From NCBI RefSeq assembly GCF_018449525.1, contig NZ_JAAVUS010000004.1, forward strand, positions 463,536-527,535: a DNA stretch of 64,000 bases, given 5' to 3'. The translations under genes were made by a program, and so were the position numbers. Each line of letters starts with the position of its first letter. Position 1 is the first letter of the stretch. The notes beneath the pieces are model-generated. The model worked only from the letters and a program-made list of their open reading frames with translations, ran no database searches and was not told the origin of the DNA. Positions 21,050 through 30,426 of this stretch are shown here, in pieces. Origin of the DNA: Bradyrhizobium sp. dw_78 (lineage in GTDB: Bacteria > Pseudomonadota > Alphaproteobacteria > Rhizobiales > Xanthobacteraceae).

Positions 21050-21534
21050 TAGGGTCTTACCGCCCGTCCTTCAACATTCCCCGACACGCTGGTCACGCTG
21101 TAGGCGTCTTTATTCTCTACAAGCGATCGGAGCGCGCTGCGCACAAGGAAACGGTCAACCCCTTCGCGAATTACATAGCGAACCCTGATGCACCCGACTC
21201 GGATGTCCAAAAGATCCAACGTCGCAAGCAGTCGGCGTTCCAGGAATTCCTTAACGCGGAAGATCTCAGAACCGATCGCTTTCAGCTTGGTCGATTCGTA
21301 AATCAGCCGCGAGTTTATCGGCTTCCCACGCTCCTCCGGCCATTCGAGATCGAACACGACCGTTATCGTATTCGCTTTCTCGGGCGCACGAGTCGGAGCG
21401 GAATAAATCGTCCTGGCAAAATTTGCAGGGTGCTCTGCAATCTCGGAAAGAAAAGAACGCCGATCTCGCATGACGAAGAACCCTTGCTCCTTCTTACCCC
21501 CATGGCTTATCCCTGATTCTTCTGAAATTTGCAT
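21049..21534 (-). CDS. Unknown 161-residue protein coupled to the phosphorylase-like gene
   Basis: Not recognised. A soluble protein with mixed alpha/beta character; TITVVFDLEW looks like a core beta strand, and the middle (AIGSEIFRVKEFLERRLLAT) is a likely long helix. No catalytic motif, membrane segment or signal. Its stop overlaps the start of the nucleoside-phosphorylase-like gene (TAATG), so the pair should act together, for instance as regulator or sensor plus enzyme (inference). Confidence 0.6.
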   Translation of the reverse strand: MQISEESGISHGGKKEQGFFVMRDRRSFLSEIAEHPANFARTIYSAPTRAPEKANTITVVFDLEWPEERGKPINSRLIYESTKLKAIGSEIFRVKEFLERRLLATLDLLDIRVGCIRVRYVIREGVDRFLVRSALRSLVENKDAYSVTSVSGNVEGRAVRP

Positions 21535-21888
21535 TAATCATCCATTGAACATTGCGATCGACGACCAAAAAATCCGATTGTCGAAAAGAGATTCCCGGCA
21601 AGGGAACCATCCAAACGCAACCTTGGAGCGAGGGCAAGGGGGATCCGGCCTTGGGCGCCGCAATTTGTCGTGGATGCGCAAGACGCCGGCTTCCCACACA
21701 TCATGGCGATAGCTCCACCAGACACCCAAAAGATGGCGATCGTTTCCTCGGCCTTCAACCATCTATACGCCAAAATGACGAGGCGCACCCGTCCAAAAAT
21801 ACCGATATAACGCCATGATAAACATCAATAATTTCGCCCGTCGACGCACAGACCGAACCGCGGGGCGATCTCGGCGCCAAAGGTCTTG
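21535..21888. other. No gene recognised
   Basis: 354 bases between the phosphorylase operon and the remains of the MFS gene. Short open frames exist on both strands, but none has convincing codon structure or similarity. It presumably holds the promoter of the minus-strand operon beginning at 21534. Confidence 0.5.
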
Positions 21889-23125
21889 TCAAGCGCACGA
21901 CCACACGAACCAGAGCCAGGTTATGGCTTGCAGAATGACGTTGGCGCCGAAAGCGGCCTGGTAAGCGACGAGTGGGTGGCGGGCGGCTTCGAGCGGCCAA
22001 TAGTCGATGATCACACCGGTCAGGCCTTGCAGGAGGAAGGCCCCCGATGTGGAAGACGTTGAGCGCGGCGTTTGCCCGGCCGGCGAGTTCTTTCGGGAAG
22101 TATTCGGCCACGGACGCATAGCTCAGCACGGTGGTGGCGCCGACGGCCGCCACGAAGCACCACAGGATATAGGATGGCAGCGGCCATCGCAGAATAAGTG
22201 CAGCCTGCACCGTGATGAATAGCGCCGCGACGGCGGCAAACAGAACCCGCGGATCGACGTTGCGTTTGCGCAGGCGGGTGGCGATCATGCCGAGGAGTAG
22301 CGCGCCGAGGCTCAGCGCCACAGCCATCCCAAATGGGTGATCGACGAGCGCAGCGCGGTTGAGCCCTTCGACATCGCTGAACCACGGCGCGGCCCACAGT
22401 CCCTGGAGAGACCGTGCGGTTCCGATCATGGTCGCCGACAACGGCGCCAAGCGCCAAAAGCGCGGATCGCTGTAGATCCGTTTCAGGCCGGCGAGAACCT
22501 GGCTGTTTCCGATCGAAGGCAATCGTGGTGCTTCCGGAACGAGAAGATAGATAGCCGCGGCCGCAAACAGCGTCGCCCCCGCAAGCCACGCGAACAAACC
22601 GCGCCAGCCGATCAAAGCGAGAAGCCATTCCGAGGGTGTCGTTGCGGTGACAGACCCGAGTGCCCCGAGCATGACCATCCAACCGTTGACGAGCGGGACA
22701 CGGTCTGCCGGAAACCAGAGCACGGTCGCCTTTAGGCCGGCTGTAAGAGCTGCCGCGACGCCAAGGCCGATCATGGCACGACCAAGCACAAGCGAAGCGA
22801 AGCCATCTGAAACGGCAAATAGCGCCGCACCGATCGCCGCCACCAGAAGCAGCGAGCCTTGCACACGTCGCGGACCATAGCGGTCGAGCAAAATCCCGAT
22901 CGGCAGTTGGGCTGCGGCGAATGTGAGGAAATACGAAGACGTGAGCAAACCGAGCGCGCTGGATTCGAGCGCGAATTCGGTCGTCAGCGGCGCGGCGATC
23001 AATGCGCTGACGGTCCTGAACAGATAAGACAGATAGTAGCCGGCGGCAAACGGCAGGAAGACCCGCAGAATAAGACCGAGGCCTTGCGCTTGCCCTCCGA
23101 GGAAAGGATCGTCGGCTACTGGGAC
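21889..23125 (-). pseudogene. MFS transporter, start lost and frameshifted
   Basis: About 400 residues of a 12-helix major facilitator. The N-terminal helix is VFLPFAAGYYLSYLFRTVSA, the MFS signature between helices 2 and 3 is GILLDRYGPRR, and ALTAGLKATVLWFP follows. Near 22045 the frame breaks in a GGGGG run: after FHIGG the downstream helices continue only in another frame (AFLLQGLTGVIIDYWPLE, ending at 21889). No ATG, GTG or TTG sits at the expected N-terminus (about 23105-23125), where the frame simply runs upstream into unrelated sequence. Two lesions make a decayed gene the best reading. Confidence 0.7.
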
Positions 23126-23168
23126 TTGCGCTCCTGGTGGTCGGAGAAGGGGCGGACGCTTGGCAACG

Positions 23169-23789
23169 TCAGGGCTGCTTGCGCTGGACGGTCGAATGCG
23201 GCCGATAGATGGGCGCCTCGTGAAAGGCTCCGTTGCTGCCGCCCTCCCGGACGGCAGCAGGACGTACTGAAGCGCGGCGAATGTCGGTCGTCCCATCACG
23301 CAACGCGCCATGGGGCACGCGGTCGTGCCGTATCGACGGGTCGCCGAGCGGAATAACCTCCTCGGATGAGAAGATGTTGGGGTTCGTCGCGACGAGCCGC
23401 TCGAGGGTTTCCCGCATGAGCGGCCTGCCGTCGTGGACGCGCCGGCCAATCTGCGCAGCGAATTCGTCAAAACGAGCGACGCCGACAGTGCATGCGGACC
23501 GTTGCGCGGCTTCGGGGACCGGCGGAGTCACCGCGAGGTGGAAACGCGCGTGCATCGCAATGGTCTCACCGACGATCTTGAGCTCGTGATCGAGGTGGTC
23601 GAGCTGGCGGCGCATCCCGGCAAGCTCCTGCTCAAAGGAGGGAGCCGCGTCCCGCCCCTCGGCCTCGTCGAGAAAGCGGTGCAGCGCGGCAGCCACAAGC
23701 CCGGATTTCGTGACACCCAACTGATCGGCGGCAGCGCCGAGCCGTAACGCGAGATCCTCATTGATGTAGACACAGCTTTTTCGCTTCAT
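23169..23789 (-). CDS. Ribbon-helix-helix (CopG-like) protein of the conjugation-associated type
   Basis: 206 residues. An RHH DNA-binding segment is at 1-45 (MKRKSCVYINEDLALRLGAA, then a TKSGLVAAAL helix). A coiled coil with LDHLDHELKIVGETIAMHA and an FHLAVTPPVPEAAQRSA block follow, a layout like the CopG proteins encoded between traG and trbB in Rhizobiales conjugation operons. The C-terminal 60 residues look unlike the family and may come from a fusion at a rearrangement point. trbB itself is 5.3 kb away on the opposite strand, which points to rearrangement. Confidence 0.6.
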   Translation of the reverse strand: MKRKSCVYINEDLALRLGAAADQLGVTKSGLVAAALHRFLDEAEGRDAAPSFEQELAGMRRQLDHLDHELKIVGETIAMHARFHLAVTPPVPEAAQRSACTVGVARFDEFAAQIGRRVHDGRPLMRETLERLVATNPNIFSSEEVIPLGDPSIRHDRVPHGALRDGTTDIRRASVRPAAVREGGSNGAFHEAPIYRPHSTVQRKQP

Positions 23790-23797
23790 GACGCGGC

Positions 23798-24871
23798 TCA
23801 TTCGATCGCGAAGGCGCAGACCGGGCCTATTTGAGGTGCTGAAATTAGTTCGGGTGACCGCCGAACCGGGACTTGTCGTGGAAGCTCGCTCGGGGAAACG
23901 TCGGCGGGGCGATTGGCTTGATGCAAAATCACCACGTTGCTGTCGCTTCGCTCGTCGCCGGTATGGAGCGGCGCCCGAGTTTGCCCGTTCTGTTCGAGGC
24001 TCACGCGACTCGTTCCAAGTGCAGGTGTTGTATAGAACCGCCGCCAGCTTCGCCGTTCCACCGCCGCGAGAAAGGTCTCGACCTGGGCATTGAATGCCGC
24101 GGGTTCCTCCAAGTTAATCGCGTGGCCGGTATTTGGCGATATAAAGAGACCGGCATTCGGCAGTGTAGCCTTCAGCATCAGATTTGTTTCAAGGCAGGCG
24201 ACGTCCTCGTCGCCGACCATCAGGAGGACCGGGACTGCCATTTTTGAAAACTCTTCGCGCAATTCGTGCAGAGAAGGCCGCTGCGCCTGGCAACGAATGA
24301 TCGTGTTCGATAGCCCCGGCCCCGACTGTTCGCGGAGCTGATCGGCGAACTCCTGCCAACGCTTTGGATCCTTGTATTTGAGCTGGATGCGGGTTCCGCT
24401 CTTTGCGACCTGTCCTGCCATCGCGGCCGCACCGCGTTCGGCGAACGCGCGCGCCAGGACGGATGTCTCTCTCAGCCACGCGTGACGGTGAGACGGCGAC
24501 GAGCCCGATCCTGCAGCTGCTGAGACGATCGCGGTGGCACGGTGCGGATATCGCAGCCCGAACTGGAGAGCTCCGTAAGCGCCCATGCTCAGACCAACGA
24601 TGTGGGCGCGCTGGATATCGAGCGCGTCCATCAAAGCCGCGATATCGCCGACCGAGCGCTCCCAGCCGTAGGCCGCTGCGTCCGTGGGAACGTCGCTCGG
24701 CGGGTAACCGCGGGCGTTATAGGCGATACAACGATAGGCACGTGAAAAATAACGGACCTGATCTTCCCATTGGCGGAGGTCCGATCCGAATTCGTGGACA
24801 AAGATGACCGCGTATCCGACGCCGTGATCCTCAAAATACAGTTTTGTTCCCGACACATCGACATATGGCAT
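23798..24871 (-). CDS. Alpha/beta hydrolase
   Basis: 357 residues from MPYVDVSGTKLYFEDHG. The fold is clear: oxyanion region HEFGSDLRQW, NARGYPPSD, nucleophile elbow GLSMGAYG (Ser), acid in LLMVGDEDVACL (Asp) and catalytic His in NTGHAINLEEP. Substrate unknown; 3-oxoadipate enol-lactonase-like esterases share this pattern. The domain ends near residue 280, and the last 75 residues are low-complexity and Pro-rich with no counterpart in the fold, probably an acquired tail at a rearrangement. The ATG at 24904 is a less likely start. Confidence 0.8.
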   Translation of the reverse strand: MPYVDVSGTKLYFEDHGVGYAVIFVHEFGSDLRQWEDQVRYFSRAYRCIAYNARGYPPSDVPTDAAAYGWERSVGDIAALMDALDIQRAHIVGLSMGAYGALQFGLRYPHRATAIVSAAAGSGSSPSHRHAWLRETSVLARAFAERGAAAMAGQVAKSGTRIQLKYKDPKRWQEFADQLREQSGPGLSNTIIRCQAQRPSLHELREEFSKMAVPVLLMVGDEDVACLETNLMLKATLPNAGLFISPNTGHAINLEEPAAFNAQVETFLAAVERRSWRRFYTTPALGTSRVSLEQNGQTRAPLHTGDERSDSNVVILHQANRPADVSPSELPRQVPVRRSPELISAPQIGPVCAFAIE

Positions 24872-25183
24872 CGCTTTTCCCCGCACCAGAAATGGTATGC
24901 CCAACGAAAAACAGGCAAGGCGCCGGGATACAATCCCTTTTGTGCAGCGATCGTGCTATCGCGTATGATAGCGTGCAATGACCGGGGCAACGAACCTATC
25001 GGACGCCACCGTCGATTATGATCTGGTCCTACTGCGCTATCGTGCGGCAATCGGCGCGTTTAGACTGATCCTGTACGCTTCGGGACTAGCGCCTCGACGA
25101 AAGGTAGCTCAAGCAGTCGGCCGGGCACCAGACATCGTGTTGGGACACTTAGGCACCGGAATTTCTTTGTCGCGCATACGCTC
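24872..25183. other. No gene recognised
   Basis: 312 bases between the hydrolase start and the end of the trypsin-like gene. I see no convincing coding frame. It should contain the hydrolase promoter. Confidence 0.45.
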
Positions 25184-26205
25184 TTAGCAACTCGGGCCTT
25201 TGGATGGAGTGGTTCGCTGCTCAGTAAGAATCACTTGTCCATGCCACCATCCTCGGGTTTGATCGTAAACGGGTCCGCTCTGAAGCCGAAAATGGAAGTT
25301 CGCCGACTTTCTGTCGCCACTTATCGTGACACCCTTGTCGGAAGCTGCCGCCGCCGACTCTTCCGCGAGTTTAGCTGCGACAATCGTCGCGTCCGTCTCG
25401 GATGAAAAAGGCAGGTCATAGGATTTTGACGAGGGTGAAAACGGCTCGTGATAATCGTAGGTTTCGTCAACCCGAAAGCTCCGATCAAATAGTTGCGCGA
25501 CATCTAGTGCGGACCCCGACTGCGATATCGAACTCACGAAATCGGCCGGCGGCATTTCAAGTAGCGCCCGAGCGTACTGGACGGGTGTGATATAATCGTA
25601 ATTTGGAAAATCCAAGCCGCCTGCGACGACTGCGACCACGCAGTTGGTACCTTCCAGGACCACGGGCCCCCGCTCATTCCGGGAGCGAGTCCAGCGTTCA
25701 CCTGTATGGAGTTATGCGGCCCCAGCAAGCCCGTTACTTTTCCGGGACGAGCAGACAGCTCCTGTCGTTGTGGAACGCTAGGAAAACCGTAAGCGACGAT
25801 CGGTTGCAGGTACGTAAACGCATAGTTCGATAGAATCTTCAGATGAGGCCACGAACTCGCTAACGCCGGTGAGAATCGTAGCAAAGCAATGTCTGCCGAG
25901 ACCACCGGGCCAGGCGTTGCAAAAAGCTGATGCATTTCAGCGTCAATCGATCCCAAACCGCCTCGAATCTCACGTTGTTTATCCGACGGAATCTGGACCT
26001 CCAAAAGATGATTCGCGGTCGCGACCCATCCCTGATCGTTGATCAAGAAGCCCGTGCCGTCCTCGACCGGTACGAACACGTTGCTCTCTCGATAGCCGAC
26101 CTGAATGTAGACAACGGCCCGCTCCGGTTTATCATCGGCCAGACACCGTTGCGCAGGAAGCCAGGACAGAAGGAGCAGAAGGAGAAATTCGGGGGCCACT
26201 CTCAT
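25184..26205 (-). pseudogene. Secreted trypsin-like serine protease, frameshifted after the active-site Ser
   Basis: Signal peptide MRVAPEFLLLLLLSWLP, then an S1/DegP-like protease domain: catalytic His in VATANHLLEV, Asp in SADIALLRFSP, Ser in GLAPGMSGGP. Immediately after GMSGGP, in a GGGGGCCC run near 25665, the frame shifts. The expected continuation VVLEGTNCVVAVVAGG lies in another frame that runs to 25184. Restoring one base gives a protein of about 340 residues. This is either a real inactivating or phase-variable indel or a sequencing error. It is last of three same-strand genes with the astacin-like protease and the lipoprotein. Confidence 0.75.
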
Positions 26206-26234
26206 TGCAGGACTCCGTTCGGCTCTTGACGCCT

Positions 26235-27173
26235 CTACTTGTAGATACCTTTCACGGCTTCGATGTCGCCGGCGCTAAGGTGGTCCCGTTGCCCCAATCT
26301 CACGTTCGCAGGTAGCGGCCCCTTCGGAACGATCGTGGGCTTTGAAGGATCACAGGCAAAGGCGTTGGCTTCGTAGTGCATGATCGAATCGAAGTCGTAG
26401 ACGCCTCGGTCCATATAATCGCTCGTATATTTTTCGAACTGTCCTTCGTACTGTAACGGGATATTCGACATCACGATCTGGACACGCTGATCTCTGTCTT
26501 CCCGGTTTTGCTCGTGTCCAAGGCCAATGACATGACCGATTTCGTGCATGATCTGTCCCACGCCACAGCCACGAACCAGACGGACGGACTGGCGTCCGCC
26601 CCGTCTTCCGATATGATCTGACAGGCACGCGTTTGCATCCTCGCCCGTCGTAAATGAAACGAAATCTGGATATGTGCTTCGCAGATCAAACGTGCGTTCG
26701 GCGAAACGCACGGGAGTGACTTTGGTCCAAGCGGCCATTGCCTGCCGAACCGCAGCAACCGAATCCGGAGTCAGCGCGGGGTCGATTTCAAACGGAATGA
26801 GCCCGTTAAGCCACCTGTCGGGTCCGCTTAATACCGATTTGAGCACCTTTCCGAACGGATGCATTCCCGACGAGTCGGTAATGGGAGCACCATCGAAAAG
26901 GCGAATAGCTCCTTCCACTCTGGTAGCATCCTTCAACATTCTCGCATCGCCCAAGACAATATCGCCCTCGACGATTGCCAATGTTCCCACTTTCACGAAC
27001 GAGACGACCTTCTTGGCATTTCCGGTATCGACTACGACGGAGTCCGCCTGTCCACGGGGATATTCCAGCTGTGCAATATTGGTCGCACTGGAATTGGCGC
27101 ATTCCGCCATCGCCGCGTAAGGCCGATTAATCACAGCGCAGAAAACGACGGCGGCCAACAGGATTTTGCTCAT
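26235..27173 (-). CDS. Secreted astacin-like (M12A) zinc metallopeptidase
   Basis: 312 residues with signal peptide MSKILLAAVVFCAVINRPYA. The catalytic signature HEIGHVIGLGHEQNREDRD is the full astacin pattern (three His ligands, the general-base Glu and the family-specific HExxRxDRD). The Met-turn SIMHY follows about 45 residues later. There are six or more Cys that may form disulfides. The pro-region before the catalytic domain is about 130 residues (LFDGAPITD, LNGLIPFEID). A longer frame to 27413 is non-homologous. It lies between the lipoprotein and the trypsin-like gene. Confidence 0.88.
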   Translation of the reverse strand: MSKILLAAVVFCAVINRPYAAMAECANSSATNIAQLEYPRGQADSVVVDTGNAKKVVSFVKVGTLAIVEGDIVLGDARMLKDATRVEGAIRLFDGAPITDSSGMHPFGKVLKSVLSGPDRWLNGLIPFEIDPALTPDSVAAVRQAMAAWTKVTPVRFAERTFDLRSTYPDFVSFTTGEDANACLSDHIGRRGGRQSVRLVRGCGVGQIMHEIGHVIGLGHEQNREDRDQRVQIVMSNIPLQYEGQFEKYTSDYMDRGVYDFDSIMHYEANAFACDPSKPTIVPKGPLPANVRLGQRDHLSAGDIEAVKGIYK

Positions 27174-27228
27174 GTGATCGGCCCGATCTACGAAGAACTC
27201 TGGTAGCTTCAGCGAGAAGACATCCATT

Positions 27229-28776
27229 TCATTGGCGACCGAGCAGGATCGCTTGATTGTTGATGATCCTGCTCTGCTCTGAGGGTTGACTGGGTTCGCC
27301 AAGAGCCAGTTGAAGAAGATGTGTGCGATTGACCGTGACGGATGCGAGGGTGCCACCGAGCCCCGGCCCCTTCCACTGAAGGAGTGTCCAACTTGGCGAA
27401 ATCCCGCCACCATAGGCTACGACGAACTCCACCGTATGACCGATTGAATCGAACGGAGGATTGGGACTAGAAGCGGTGGGCGCCGCGGCTGCGAGCTTCT
27501 GTGCATAGTCAGCTTCGCCCTCCGCTCGTTTCGAAAACTGAATGGCCGATCGTTTAACACCTTCCGCCTGATCAAAGAGTTTCGTGAGAGCTGTGAGATC
27601 ATTCTTCTGCTTTGCGCTGTCTGCCGCCGCCTGCGTGGCATTGATGATGGTAAGCGCCGTTTCCGCGCCTTCCTCTTCGTCTTGGTGCAGGACGCATTTC
27701 TTTCCGTTTTTGGTGAACTCTTCAAAGGTGGCTTTTGCTCCGCATAGATCTTTTAGTGCTTTATCCCGGACGTCGCGCAAGCTCGATATGCTATTTAACA
27801 ACGCATCCCGCGTCGCACTGAACTGCTGATTTGTCTCCTTGGTAGCAACAGACTGGAATCTGTTTTTGGTCTCGTTCAACTGCGCAAGGGCCTTTTCGAC
27901 CGCGGCGAGCGAGGACATCGTTGCCGCCAGACTTGAGGCAGCCAATTTTTCAGCGTCGCTTGTATCGTTTACGTCGCTTTGAATGCTGGCGAGCATTTTA
28001 TTCGTAACTATCAGTTGGTCCGGGCTCAGCGGCGGCAGATTTGTCTGCGGGGAAAGGCTTACGGCATCGTTCGAGCCGGTTGGCAGAGGAGATGGTTTTG
28101 CGATGGTCGCGGGCAAAGACGGCTTTGCCACGGCGCCGGGTGCGGGATGTTGACCGGCATGCAGATCACCATTGATCACCGGATAAAGCGTGGCGTCGAT
28201 CCACTCCCGCAAGCCCAAATGACCAACCAACCCCATTTGTTGCTCTATCGCACACCGGTCTGGAAGACTGTTCCCCAAGCTCCTGCTCCACTCACTGAGT
28301 TCTTTGAGGGAAAAGGAAATGCTAATGACCTCGGCCCGGACGGCCTGCGCGCCGGCGTTGGCGTTCGCTGATAGGGTGAAGAACTGGGCTACGGTTCCCA
28401 ACGTTGTTCCCGGCACCGACGTTGGCCCGGCCGCGGCGTTAACCGCGCTACGCTGCGTTACCGTGTAAGAGCCGGAGGGCGCGATGCCGCCCTGCTCGTT
28501 GGCCTCGAGCGTGAGGTCGGCTTTGATGGTCCAATCGCTCAACCAAAGCAGCTTTCGGCGGACGTCGTCAGGCGGCAATTCTAATTGCCTTTTCCTATCA
28601 AAGACCAATTTGTCGCCGAACGCGTACACAAGTTCGCATTTGATGCGGTTCACCACATCGCCGACGAAAATGTCGCTATCCGACGAACCCGTCGCTTGGT
28701 CCAAAGCGGGTACCACCGTGCAACCGCTGGCAAACAAGGCAAACGAAATCACTAAAGCAATGCAAGAACAGCGCAT
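27229..28776 (-). CDS. Large lipoprotein with coiled-coil region, first gene of the secreted-protease operon
   Basis: 515 residues, not recognised as a known family. The N-terminus MRCSCIALVISFALFASGC is a lipoprotein signal with lipobox FASGC. The first domain (to about 190) is globular; a Pro/Ser linker follows near 195-250. A long helical segment (about 255-430) is rich in Ala, Gln, Glu and Lys (for example AVEKALAQLNETKNRFQSVA) and probably coiled coil. The C-terminal domain is beta-rich. As the first gene before two exported proteases it could be their surface anchor, target or inhibitor (inference). The alternative start at 28845 precedes the signal. Confidence 0.65.
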   Translation of the reverse strand: MRCSCIALVISFALFASGCTVVPALDQATGSSDSDIFVGDVVNRIKCELVYAFGDKLVFDRKRQLELPPDDVRRKLLWLSDWTIKADLTLEANEQGGIAPSGSYTVTQRSAVNAAAGPTSVPGTTLGTVAQFFTLSANANAGAQAVRAEVISISFSLKELSEWSRSLGNSLPDRCAIEQQMGLVGHLGLREWIDATLYPVINGDLHAGQHPAPGAVAKPSLPATIAKPSPLPTGSNDAVSLSPQTNLPPLSPDQLIVTNKMLASIQSDVNDTSDAEKLAASSLAATMSSLAAVEKALAQLNETKNRFQSVATKETNQQFSATRDALLNSISSLRDVRDKALKDLCGAKATFEEFTKNGKKCVLHQDEEEGAETALTIINATQAAADSAKQKNDLTALTKLFDQAEGVKRSAIQFSKRAEGEADYAQKLAAAAPTASSPNPPFDSIGHTVEFVVAYGGGISPSWTLLQWKGPGLGGTLASVTVNRTHLLQLALGEPSQPSEQSRIINNQAILLGRQ

Positions 28777-29130
28777 TTCCCCCAACCCAAACGCAACACG
28801 AGACCTCAATTCTTGGGACTGTATTTGGGTATCGGGAAAAAACAACTGGAAATTGAAGTCAATTCAGCGAACGGCCCGCCCTTTGTCGGCGCAGGCCCTC
28901 GCTTATGACGTCGTTGCGACAAAGTACCGATCGAGCGCTAGTTTTGCGCCGAGAGCGCCCCCCTTCTGCAACGGCTTGCGCCGATAGCCGATCAGCAACA
29001 TCGCCGATCGCAAGTTTCTCTTCGCTAATCTACGATGGGCATCATTGGCTTGTTGCTCATCCGCCAATGATGCCTTTTCTATTCGTCCCCGACGTTCGGT
29101 GCATTCGCGCCGATGCTTTGGGGGACGGAG
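28777..29130. other. No gene recognised
   Basis: 354 bases between the divergent lipoprotein and trbB genes. It should contain both promoters. A minus-strand frame from about 29080 to 28903 has a plausible composition but no recognisable similarity or independent start. Confidence 0.4.
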
Positions 29131-30267
29131 ATGGCTGGGACCGAGCGCCACAACGAGACCGCTTCGCGCGGCGCACGGATGTTGCGCACGGCGCTCGGCC
29201 CGGCCATCGCCTCGTTTCTTCAGGATGCCTCGATCGTCGAGGTGATGCTCAACCCCGACGGTCGGCTCTGGATCGACCGGCTGAAGGGCGGCCTTGAGGA
29301 TACCGGCGAGCGACTTTCGCCGGCTGACGGCGAACGCATCGTTCGCCTCGTTGCCCATCACGTCGGGGCCGAGGTGCACCCCTCCTCCCCGCGCGTATCA
29401 GCCGAGCTTCCCGAAACCGGCGAACGTTTCGAAGGGCTGATCCCGCCGGTCGTTGCCGCCGCGACCTTTGCGATCCGCAAGCCCGCGGTCGCCGTCTTCA
29501 CCCTCGACGACTATGTCGCCGCCGGCATCATGCACCCCAGGCAGGCCGACGTGCTGCGTCTCGCCGTGCAGAAGCGCCGCAACGTGCTGGTCGCCGGCGG
29601 CACCTCGACCGGCAAGACCACGCTGGTCAACGCGCTGCTCGCCGAGGTCGCCAAGACCTCCGACCGTGTCGTGCTGATCGAGGACACCCGCGAGCTACAA
29701 TGCGCGGCGCCGAACCTGGTGGCGCTGCGCACCAAGGACGGCGTCGCCTCGCTGTCCGATCTGGTGCGCTCGTCATTGCGGTTACGGCCGGACCGCATCC
29801 CGGTCGGCGAGGTGCGCGGCGCCGAAGCGCTCGAATTATTGAAAGCTTGGGCGACGGGTCACCCCGGCGGCGTGGGCACGATCCACGCGGGCTCCGCGCT
29901 CGGCGCGCTGCGGCGGCTGGAGCAACTGATTCAGGAGGCGGTGATCACCGTGCCCCGCGCGCTGATCGCCGAGACCATCAACCTCATCGTCGTTCTCGCC
30001 GTCCTCGCCACCTCGCCGGTCCATGCGGCCGGCTCAAACATGCCGTGGGAGCAGCCGCTGCAACAGATCCTCGATTCCGTGCAAGGCCCGGTCTCCAAGA
30101 TCGTCGCGGTGATCATCATCATCACCACGGGCCTCTCGCTCGCCTTCGGCGACACGGCGGGCGGCTTCCGTCGCCTCATCCAGATCGTGTTCGGGCTGTC
30201 GATCGCGTTCGCGGCGAGTTCGTTCTTCCTGAGCTTCTTCTCATTCGGCGGCGGGGCGGTGATCTGA
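29131..30267 (+). CDS. TrbB-TrbC in-frame fusion (conjugation ATPase fused to VirB2-like pilin)
   Basis: Residues 1 to about 288 are the TrbB/VirB11 ATPase of a conjugative type IV secretion system ([16 protein letters not shown], Walker [47 protein letters not shown]). At [11 protein letters not shown] the sequence switches without a stop to the TrbC pilin ([31 protein letters not shown], two TM helices). The usual TrbB tail of about 35 residues and the TrbC signal start are missing, so an in-frame deletion fused the genes. The protein is probably non-functional for transfer. Start ATG 29131 follows GGGGGACGGAG. Confidence 0.85.
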   Translation: MAGTERHNETASRGARMLRTALGPAIASFLQDASIVEVMLNPDGRLWIDRLKGGLEDTGERLSPADGERIVRLVAHHVGAEVHPSSPRVSAELPETGERFEGLIPPVVAAATFAIRKPAVAVFTLDDYVAAGIMHPRQADVLRLAVQKRRNVLVAGGTSTGKTTLVNALLAEVAKTSDRVVLIEDTRELQCAAPNLVALRTKDGVASLSDLVRSSLRLRPDRIPVGEVRGAEALELLKAWATGHPGGVGTIHAGSALGALRRLEQLIQEAVITVPRALIAETINLIVVLAVLATSPVHAAGSNMPWEQPLQQILDSVQGPVSKIVAVIIIITTGLSLAFGDTAGGFRRLIQIVFGLSIAFAASSFFLSFFSFGGGAVI

Positions 30268-30424
30268 TGGCCGAGCCCACTGAACCTGTCGCCGGCTTCA
30301 GCGCGCCCATGCACCGCTCGCTGAGCGACCCGATCCTGCTCGGCGGCGCGCCGCGCACAGTCGCCATCGCCAACGGCACGCTGGCTGCTGCGATCGCGCT
30401 GGGACTGCGGCTGTGGATTCCCGG
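30267..30424 (+). pseudogene. trbD: trbD, truncated by IS21-family insertion
   Basis: The first 53 codons of TrbD ([32 protein letters not shown], start of the first TM helix), overlapping the TrbC stop as TGATG. The normal protein is about 90-100 residues. The reading frame ends exactly at the TGTCA end of the IS at 30425. The missing 3' part is not found on the other side of the IS. Confidence 0.8.
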
Positions 30425-30426
30425 TG

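Noticed and set aside
23090..23356. Plus-strand frame with a YWDLRSWWSEKG segment near 23110
   Set aside because: Looks protein-like for about 30 codons but has no start, continues from the antisense of the MFS gene, and matches no family I know.
28903..29379. Minus-strand frame overlapping the trbB start
   Set aside because: Most of it is antisense to the conserved TrbB N-terminus; the remaining 50 codons alone are not enough to call a gene.
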